DNA of 43,497 nucleotides, from assembly GCA_018058095.1 (NCBI GenBank), contig JAGPCO010000061.1, positions 1 through 43,497 of the forward strand, in the 5' to 3' direction. A program made the translations under genes and the position numbers. This DNA is from Kofleriaceae bacterium. GTDB taxonomy: Bacteria; Myxococcota_A; Polyangia; Haliangiales; Haliangiaceae. The notes under the pieces are model-generated. The model saw only the letters and a program-made list of their open reading frames with translations, was not told the DNA's origin and searched no databases. Within the stretch, counting starts at the first letter, position 1. Every line of letters starts with the position of its first letter. Below, one piece after another: positions 36,819 to 43,497 of the stretch.

Positions 36819-39800
36819 TTAGCCGCCTGGTCGGGCTGCTTGTCGCGGCCTGCGTGTGGGTCGCCAGTCCGGGCCTTGCACGTGCGCAGTGCCAGCTCGA
36901 CTGCGACCCGCTCTCTGGCGGCTGCGTCAGCTGCGAAGGCTTCACGCCGCTCTTCGACTGGAACGAAATTGCGGATGAGCTGGAGCCGGTCCTCGACGTC
37001 GACGTGGGCATGAACGCCGGCGCCGCCGCGGCGCGGCGCTTGCGTGACCGGTTCCAGGCTCCAGCCTACCTGACCCAGCTGTTGCAGCCTCCCACGCGGC
37101 CCGGGGATGGCCTGTCCGACGACTTCGTGGCGGCGAACCACCCCAAGTCCGCGTTCACCGCACGGGCTGGCGGGTTGGCCGCGGCGCTCGGCCTGCAGGC
37201 CGCGCTCGAGGCGGCGCAGCATCGCGCCGCCGCAGGCGCTGCGCTTCCGAACGTCCCCCTCGCCCAGGGGACCTCCCACAGCTTTGACGCCGAGGGCGAC
37301 TCTCTCAGCGCGGCCTTCGCGCTGGACCCTGTCGACCCGCTCACCGGCGAGTTCATCCACACGGTGGTGGACCTCGAGTTGCCGTCGTTTGGCGTCCCGT
37401 TTCGCCACACCCGGACCTATCGCAGCCGGGTGGACTTCCGGGGACCCTTCGGCCCCGCGTGGGACCATGGCTACAACCAGGTCCTGCGCGAGCTGGCCGA
37501 TGTCGAGCTGTCGGCGCCGCCTCCACCGGCAACCGCTCCCAACCCCGCGCCTCGGTTCCCGGCCCTGTCGGGCGCCATCGGGACGTGGAACCTCGTGAAC
37601 CAGGTCGAGGGTAGCGGATGTGGCCCGGCCCTCGGACTGTCCACCGGCCAGGGCTCCATGCTCCAGTTCCGCGAGATCGGGCGCAACGGCGCGACGATCG
37701 AGTACCGCTCGCAGGTCGCCCTCCTGACCTTGGTCGGCACCATCAACGCCGGCGTGACCACCTGGGCCTTGTCGGCGCCGACGGGGGAGGTGCGCCACTT
37801 CGATGCCCAGGGCCGGTTGAGCCGATGGGTCGACGCCAACGGGGTGGGGCTGACGCTGGTGTGGGGCACGGACCCCAGCGGCCAGCCGCGTGTCACCTCG
37901 GTGACCGACAGCGCAGGTCGGTTGGTGACGTACGTCTATGACGCGGCTGGGCGCGTGACCAGCGTGACCGAGGGCGCGTCGCTGCTACAGGCCAGCTACA
38001 CGTATGACGCCAACGGTCTCCTTTCCACAGCACACACCGCGAAGGGCAAGAGCGAGCGGTATGAGTACATCTTCGCGGCAACGCTCCATCGCGGGACCTG
38101 GATCCCGGAGGGCATGCTGGAGGCGGTTTGTGAGCAGACCTGCGCCGCCACGGATGCTTCCTGTGAAGCCGGCGGGGCGTGCGACCAAGCGGTGCAGACC
38201 GCCACGGCCGAGTGCCTCGCGTCGTGTGAGCCCTGTGCGCTCGACTGCCGTGCACAGTGTCCAGATGCCTGTGGGGATGCGTGCCGCAACGGGCCTGACG
38301 GCTGTGCGGCGGCGGTGTCAAACCTCTGTGAACAGGACCCGGCCACGGTCGGCGCGCTTCGCGATGGCTGCGTGGCGCTATTCAATGAGGAGCGCGTCGA
38401 CCGCGTCTGTAGCGCCGGGTACGACGTGTGTACCGCCTTGGTTGGCGGGTCGACGTGCGGTGACCTGTTCGTGTGCCTCGAGGTCAACGGAGACCCGGAG
38501 GCAGCGGCCACGTGCACGGCTGCCAGCACGGTGAGCGAGGATCAGGGCCTAGGCTTCTACCTTTCAAACTTCTTCGGCAGCATCCTCGATGCACTCGAGT
38601 GTCTGACCTTTCAGGGCTGTGACCGGAACGTTACCCAGGCGCTGCTGCTGGAGTTCTGTGAGTCCTCCTTCGTGGAGTGTTGTGTCGACGGCGATGGCTG
38701 TGACGAGGATAGCTGCAATGAAGGCGTCAGCTACTACTCCTCGTGTGCGGCCGGGTTCCTCGGCTTCGGCGCCGCGATCGACAACCCGCGCGATGTGGAG
38801 TGCCGCGTCATCTCGAGCTCACCCTCTCGCGAAGATCCGTACGGTGGTCCGCGAGACAGTCGCGAGCGCACCCGCGAGCAGTCCTGCCTCGCGGTGTCCA
38901 CGGCCAGCTGCATCGAAGACGGCACCAGCGCGTGCATGTGGGGCGTCGACGAGCCGGTGCCGACGACCGGCTGCATGCCGCCCTGCCTTGGCCAGTGCGA
39001 GTCCCAGTGCGACTCCGCCTGTGATCGCTACGCCTGCCCCGCGGCGTGCGCCGAGCTCGATCTCGCCGCGACCTGCGAGGCGACCTGCAAGGACGAGTGC
39101 GTCGCGGCCGGTCGTGGCGTGTCCCCGTTCAACTGGGTCAAGTACGGCTACGAGGCCGACCTCAACTACAACCTGCTCCGCATCTATGATGGCAACGGCC
39201 AGCTGTACCTGACGAACGAGTACGGCACCGACTGGACTCAGCCGAACTTCGACACGGTCGTGTCGCAGCAGTACGGCGCGAGCACGGGTTCGCTGTGGCA
39301 GCGCGATCTCCGAGCCGAGGCCGACGGGTATCCCTCGAGCGCCCCGACCTGGGCCGCTGCCCCGGTCGACACCCAGGACGAGTTCGAGACCGTCGACATC
39401 TGCCCATTCACCTGCAACACGCCGTCCGATCTCCGGGGCGATGTCTTCGTGCCGGTTGGTGACGTGCTCTACGTCTTCGATGACGCCAACGGGGTGCTCG
39501 GCACCTCCGGGTTCTCGGTGCCGCTGTCACCCCGCGCAGCTGCGATCCCGGCGGCCTTCATGTCCTTCTCGGGATCCGGGAGCAACATGGTCGGGCGCGT
39601 CGGGCGTCGTCGCTCGCTGCTCAACCCGCTGGGGACGACCGCCCAGGTCTTGCCCCTCAGCTCCCCCGCCGGTGATCTGACCCTGTCCATCAGCAGCACG
39701 GGTGTGGTTGCCGTGGGTGGGGATGCGGCCGCGAAGGGCCTGCTGAGCAACGGCCTCACCTGGTTCACCGACGCCGCGATGGTCCTGCACGCCTACCCCG

Positions 39801-42800
39801 GTGCGCCGAAGACCGCGATGGTGGTGTCGAGCGGCAGCTGCACGCAGCCGTTCCGGTTGCAGCGGGTATCGGACACCGAGGTCGTGCTCGATCCCCCGAG
39901 CGCGTGCAGCGGTGACCTCTGGGTTACCCCCGTTGCCAGCCCGAGCGCCGACAACACGCTTGGTGGACGCTTCCTGACGACCGGGCAGGCCGCGGTGACG
40001 ACCAGCACGCTCCGGCCGACGGTGTTCGCGCCGGCGCGTGCCACCTCGGTCTGGCGTACCGGCATCGAGGGGCGACGGATCCGCGAAGTCGCGCCCAGCA
40101 ACGCGGGCACCAAGGCGGCCGAGACCCGTGCCGCCTCGCTGTACACCAGCGTGCCGATCTTCTCGGCGCCGGATCCGGCCTCGGTGGTCGATCCGCTGTT
40201 CGTGTTCCACCACCGGCAGCCCGACTACACCCCCCCCGCGCCTGGTGCGATCCCGCCCGTCCCGACCGATGACCCCTACCAGGGCTTCGATCCGCCGAGC
40301 GAGTCGTTTGTTCCACCGTGCGACCCGACCACCCCGGATCCGCTGCGAGTCGGCTCGGGCGCGACCGCGCCCGGACCGAAGCCGACGCACGCCACGCTGC
40401 TCAAGGACTTCGACGGGACCCGATGGGTGCTGTACTCGGACGCGAGCCATCGTCTGCTGCGCCGAGAGAACGCCGAGACCGGCGCGGCGTGGTCGTTCAA
40501 CTACGACTCGCTCGGCCAGCAGACCGCGGGCCTCGCTCCGGACGGGACGCGCGTGTGCCTCTCGTACGACGCACGCGGCCAGCTGTCACGGCGCCTGACC
40601 GTGCCCGCGCCGGTGCCAGGGCTGCCGACCCCGTCGCCGGTGCGGGAGGAGTTCCGGTCGACCGACGCCCCGGCGCCAGCGCGGGTCACCTACGTGGGCG
40701 ACCCGTTGCGACCTGGCCAGCCCGCGTTGACCGCCAGCTACGACGCCGCCGGCAACCTGACCTCGACCACGCAGGCCGACGGCCAGGTGACGACGGTGAC
40801 ACCGGTGGCGACGACGGCCGCCCGCGGGCTGCCGGCCACCATCACCGCCCCCGGCAACGCGGTGACGGCCATGGTCTACGACCCGGCCGGTGGCGGGGTG
40901 GCACAGGCCACCAGTGATGCCAGCGGCACCGCGCCGCTGACCAGCTCCGTCACCTACGACGAGGCCGGTCGCGTGGTCTGGCGCCAGAATCCGCTCGGGT
41001 TCGTCGAGACGTTCAGCTTCGGCGGACCGCTGCTGGAGCAGCGTGCCTGGGCGGGCGATGGCAAGAGCGGCACGGAGACCTACACCTACGACGCGGACGG
41101 CCAGCTGGTCGCCGTGGTTCGAGGCCAGCTGCGAACCAACGCCAGGTACACGGTGGCAGGCCATGTCGATCAGGTGCAGCAGATCGCGCTCGATGGCACG
41201 GCCACCACGATCACGCTGTGTCGGAACATCAGCGATAGCGGCCGCGTGCTCGAGGAGGTCGGCGGCGAAGGAATCCGCACGCGCTACAGCTACGACGCCG
41301 AGGGGCGAGTGGTGGAGGTGCAGCAGGGCGCGCTCGGAGCGTCCGCCGCAGCGTGGGACAACAACTGCCTGTCGGCTCCGACCGGCGGCACCGCGACCGC
41401 GACCACCGTCCGTTACAGCTACGATCTCATGGGTCGGACCCGGACCGTCACCGACGCCCGGGGCAAGGTCACGACGTTCGTTCGCGACGCGCTGGGGCGG
41501 CCAGTCAAGACGCTGTTGCCCGATGGCACCCAGGTCTGGCGCGGCTTCGACGCGGTGGGTGAGGTGGTCTGGGAGGCGGCCTATGCCAATGGCGGTGTGC
41601 CGGCGGTGTACCGGATGCCGCTGATCTCCGACTCGGGCCTGATGTCCATGGTCGAGGTGGTTCGCGACGTGCGTGGTCGGGTCCAGACCACCAAGCAGTG
41701 GCACTTCTCGCCGACGCGGCAGTGGATCGGCGATGGCATGGTGCAGACCAGCTACGCCTACGACGACGTGGCGCACCGGGTCACGGTGACCGACGACAGC
41801 GGCGCCGTGACCTGGACGCAGACCGATGGCGCCGGCCGGCCGGTCCAGGCCCGTTCGCCCGACGGCGCCTTGTCCACCTGGTTGCACGAGCCGGCGCTCC
41901 GGCGGATGCGCCAGACCAGCCCCAGCCCTGGTGGGCTGGTGACCACCCAGCTCGAGCTGACCAGCTGGGGGGCGCCGCTGCGCGAAGCCCTCGTGGTGGG
42001 CGCCGCCGTGCACCCTACCGGGAGTTACGACTATGACAACCTGCTGCGGTCGACCAAGGCGGTGAACACGCTCGGGTCGCAGCAGGTCACCACCTACGAC
42101 GCGTTCGGCCGACCGACCGTGGTCGCGGTGCAGACCCCTGGCGTGACGGGTGTCCCGGTCGAGTCGTTGTCGCTGTCCTACAACCGCGACCATCAGCCGG
42201 TCCGCCGCATCAGCACGGGTGGCAACGTCGCGTCGTCGACCTGGCTGTTTGCGTACGACGCGCTCGGCCGCGCCATCCGCACGACCAACCCCAGCAACCA
42301 GGTGAGCACGACGACCTATGTCGGGGGCAGCGGGCTGCCGTACCAGCAGACCGATGAGCGCGGGGTGGTGGTGACCAGCACCTACGACGACTCCCGCAAC
42401 CTGACCCTTCAGTTCGCGGACGCGCCAAGCCCGACGCTGGACGTGTCCCAGAGCTACAGCTACGACGCCCTGGGTCGGATGCGGACGGCCTCACGCACTG
42501 ACGGCACCCAGGCCCCGGTGACCAACAGCTGGACCTGGGACTCGCTGGGGAACCCCCTCAGCGAGGGCGACAACATCCTCGGCGGGAATCACCTGCGCTC
42601 GCACGGGTACGACGGGCGTGGGCTGGCGGTGAGCGACACGCTGGGGATGAGCGCGACGACGTCGCTGGGGATCGACCGGGTGTTCGACGCGATGGGGCGG
42701 GCGGTGACGATCACGGTGAAGGGGGACCCCAAGCCGCTGGCGACGTGGGGCTACCCGGTGGCGCCAGGGGCGAGCGGGACGGCGGCGCTCAAGAAGACGC

Positions 42801-43497
42801 TCTACAACACAGTCCAGACGACGTATGGCTACGACCCGCTGGGGCGGCTGACGACGCAGGCGGAGGCGGTGGGCGCGGCGGCGGCGTTCGCGACGTGGAC
42901 GCACCAGGTGCCGCTCGACGGGGTGCCGCGGCGGGCGCAGCTGACGCGCGGGCCGACGGTGGAGCGGCGGGTGACGGGCGTCGACGTGCTGGGGCGGCTG
43001 ACGGCGGAGGACAGCTCGTCGACCAGCGCGTTCACGCTGGCGGCGACCGCGACGACGACGAGCGCGCAGGCGACGACGGCGGCGGCGCTGACCACGGCGG
43101 CGCAGAAGTACACGCTCGACGCCCGGGCCGGCCGGGTGTCGACGATGGTGGGGACGACGACGACGGCGGCGTTCACGCGCGACGTGCGCGACGTGGTGAC
43201 GCAGGTGAGCGGGGTGGGGGTGACCAACGACGCGCGCGGGGCGCTGCTGGCCGACGGCACCACGACCCTGGCGTACGACGCGCTGGGCGCGGTGAGCCGC
43301 ATCCAGGTCGGCGCCGAGGTGCGGACCTTGCGGCGCGACGCGCTCGGGCGGGTGGTGACGGAGACCAACCAGGCCGGGGCCGTGACCAGCTACGGCTGGG
43401 ACGGCGCGGTGCGCGTGCTGCGCAAGCGGTCGACCGGGGTCATCGACGTGACCGTCGACAAGACCGGGGCCGGGGCGGCGCCGGACGAGCACGTGGC
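36803..43497 (+). CDS. giant secreted RHS/YD-repeat protein (C-terminus beyond the window)
   Basis: At least 2,230 residues; the frame is open to the right edge. A signal peptide (LVSRLVGLLVAACVWVASPG ending ARA before QC) is followed by a DUF6531-like start (DPVDPLTGEFIHTVVDLELP ... PFGPAWDHGYNQ) and then dozens of YD repeats such as YTYDADGQL, YSYDLMGRT, YDALGRAIR and RRDALGRVVTE. Such proteins wrap a C-terminal toxin or effector in a beta cocoon, or act at the surface; no tip is visible here. A ~325-residue Cys-rich insertion (38130-39105, about 40 Cys) interrupts the early repeats. Codon use shifts near 42.6 kb. The start is unresolved: TTG 36803 is the closest in frame, GTG 36659 is possible, and the well-signalled ATG 36753 is out of frame by the C tract. 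Confidence 0.85.
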   Translation, partial: MSPPLVSRLVGLLVAACVWVASPGLARAQCQLDCDPLSGGCVSCEGFTPLFDWNEIADELEPVLDVDVGMNAGAAAARRLRDRFQAPAYLTQLLQPPTRPGDGLSDDFVAANHPKSAFTARAGGLAAALGLQAALEAAQHRAAAGAALPNVPLAQGTSHSFDAEGDSLSAAFALDPVDPLTGEFIHTVVDLELPSFGVPFRHTRTYRSRVDFRGPFGPAWDHGYNQVLRELADVELSAPPPPATAPNPAPRFPALSGAIGTWNLVNQVEGSGCGPALGLSTGQGSMLQFREIGRNGATIEYRSQVALLTLVGTINAGVTTWALSAPTGEVRHFDAQGRLSRWVDANGVGLTLVWGTDPSGQPRVTSVTDSAGRLVTYVYDAAGRVTSVTEGASLLQASYTYDANGLLSTAHTAKGKSERYEYIFAATLHRGTWIPEGMLEAVCEQTCAATDASCEAGGACDQAVQTATAECLASCEPCALDCRAQCPDACGDACRNGPDGCAAAVSNLCEQDPATVGALRDGCVALFNEERVDRVCSAGYDVCTALVGGSTCGDLFVCLEVNGDPEAAATCTAASTVSEDQGLGFYLSNFFGSILDALECLTFQGCDRNVTQALLLEFCESSFVECCVDGDGCDEDSCNEGVSYYSSCAAGFLGFGAAIDNPRDVECRVISSSPSREDPYGGPRDSRERTREQSCLAVSTASCIEDGTSACMWGVDEPVPTTGCMPPCLGQCESQCDSACDRYACPAACAELDLAATCEATCKDECVAAGRGVSPFNWVKYGYEADLNYNLLRIYDGNGQLYLTNEYGTDWTQPNFDTVVSQQYGASTGSLWQRDLRAEADGYPSSAPTWAAAPVDTQDEFETVDICPFTCNTPSDLRGDVFVPVGDVLYVFDDANGVLGTSGFSVPLSPRAAAIPAAFMSFSGSGSNMVGRVGRRRSLLNPLGTTAQVLPLSSPAGDLTLSISSTGVVAVGGDAAAKGLLSNGLTWFTDAAMVLHAYPGAPKTAMVVSSGSCTQPFRLQRVSDTEVVLDPPSACSGDLWVTPVASPSADNTLGGRFLTTGQAAVTTSTLRPTVFAPARATSVWRTGIEGRRIREVAPSNAGTKAAETRAASLYTSVPIFSAPDPASVVDPLFVFHHRQPDYTPPAPGAIPPVPTDDPYQGFDPPSESFVPPCDPTTPDPLRVGSGATAPGPKPTHATLLKDFDGTRWVLYSDASHRLLRRENAETGAAWSFNYDSLGQQTAGLAPDGTRVCLSYDARGQLSRRLTVPAPVPGLPTPSPVREEFRSTDAPAPARVTYVGDPLRPGQPALTASYDAAGNLTSTTQADGQVTTVTPVATTAARGLPATITAPGNAVTAMVYDPAGGGVAQATSDASGTAPLTSSVTYDEAGRVVWRQNPLGFVETFSFGGPLLEQRAWAGDGKSGTETYTYDADGQLVAVVRGQLRTNARYTVAGHVDQVQQIALDGTATTITLCRNISDSGRVLEEVGGEGIRTRYSYDAEGRVVEVQQGALGASAAAWDNNCLSAPTGGTATATTVRYSYDLMGRTRTVTDARGKVTTFVRDALGRPVKTLLPDGTQVWRGFDAVGEVVWEAAYANGGVPAVYRMPLISDSGLMSMVEVVRDVRGRVQTTKQWHFSPTRQWIGDGMVQTSYAYDDVAHRVTVTDDSGAVTWTQTDGAGRPVQARSPDGALSTWLHEPALRRMRQTSPSPGGLVTTQLELTSWGAPLREALVVGAAVHPTGSYDYDNLLRSTKAVNTLGSQQVTTYDAFGRPTVVAVQTPGVTGVPVESLSLSYNRDHQPVRRISTGGNVASSTWLFAYDALGRAIRTTNPSNQVSTTTYVGGSGLPYQQTDERGVVVTSTYDDSRNLTLQFADAPSPTLDVSQSYSYDALGRMRTASRTDGTQAPVTNSWTWDSLGNPLSEGDNILGGNHLRSHGYDGRGLAVSDTLGMSATTSLGIDRVFDAMGRAVTITVKGDPKPLATWGYPVAPGASGTAALKKTLYNTVQTTYGYDPLGRLTTQAEAVGAAAAFATWTHQVPLDGVPRRAQLTRGPTVERRVTGVDVLGRLTAEDSSSTSAFTLAATATTTSAQATTAAALTTAAQKYTLDARAGRVSTMVGTTTTAAFTRDVRDVVTQVSGVGVTNDARGALLADGTTTLAYDALGAVSRIQVGAEVRTLRRDALGRVVTETNQAGAVTSYGWDGAVRVLRKRSTGVIDVTVDKTGAGAAPDEHV

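Overview
The window is a strongly GC-rich stretch of bacterial chromosome. The best fit is a myxobacterium-like member of Myxococcota (Haliangiales/Polyangiales type). The reasons are two outer-membrane beta-barrel proteins of the myxobacterial type, a CarH/LitR-type MerR regulator, many Ala/Pro-rich lipoproteins and secreted proteins, giant surface proteins, and codons that almost always end in G or C. The lineage is inferred; no rRNA or other marker is present.

Layout. 1-2.6 kb: a partial C45-type acyltransferase/hydrolase with no visible catalytic Cys, a membrane-anchored triple zinc-ribbon protein, and a small outer-membrane-type protein. 2.6-6.5 kb: a CarH/LitR-like regulator divergent from an SDR-SRPBCC fusion, which overlaps a convergent DsbD-type thiol reductase by 100 bp. 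6.6-12.3 kb: a forward run hisC, a secreted unknown, aroA, a phosphopantetheinyl transferase, then modB-modC for molybdate uptake without modA. 12.4-15.2 kb: a reverse run of an acyl-CoA thioesterase, a YgfZ-like folate-binding protein and a degenerate aspartyl-protease-like lipoprotein, plus a 45-residue basic protein with very strong expression signals. 15.5-24.1 kb: a tamB-tamA pair (start/stop overlap) for outer-membrane protein and lipid transport. 24.4-27.7 kb: a PDZ membrane protein, a small lipoprotein, and a two-gene beta-barrel operon with a clear promoter and terminator. 28-36.4 kb: ftsY, a large regulatory-like-domain membrane protein, a DUF1801 protein with a histone-H1-like tail, and an smc gene enlarged by two acidic, Ala-rich insertions. 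36.5-43.5 kb: the first ~2,230 codons of a giant secreted RHS/YD-repeat protein that runs off the right edge.

Most striking. (1) A nine-C tract sits just after a well-placed SD/ATG at the RHS gene. The ATG frame ends at the tract, while the signal peptide and RHS body are in the next frame; one extra C would join them. This is a possible phase-variable switch, a slippage site, or an assembly error. (2) Three copies of a ~116-118-bp mobile-looking repeat lie in intergenic gaps; two supply or abut the stop codon of the neighbouring gene, and its terminal hairpin shows a paired base change between copies. (3) A different ~143-bp inverted-repeat element lies next to one copy. (4) The RHS gene carries a ~325-residue insertion with about 40 Cys and changes codon usage abruptly near 42.6 kb. 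(5) Several genes have a -10-like box 6-13 nt before the start codon, implying leaderless or very short-leader mRNAs.
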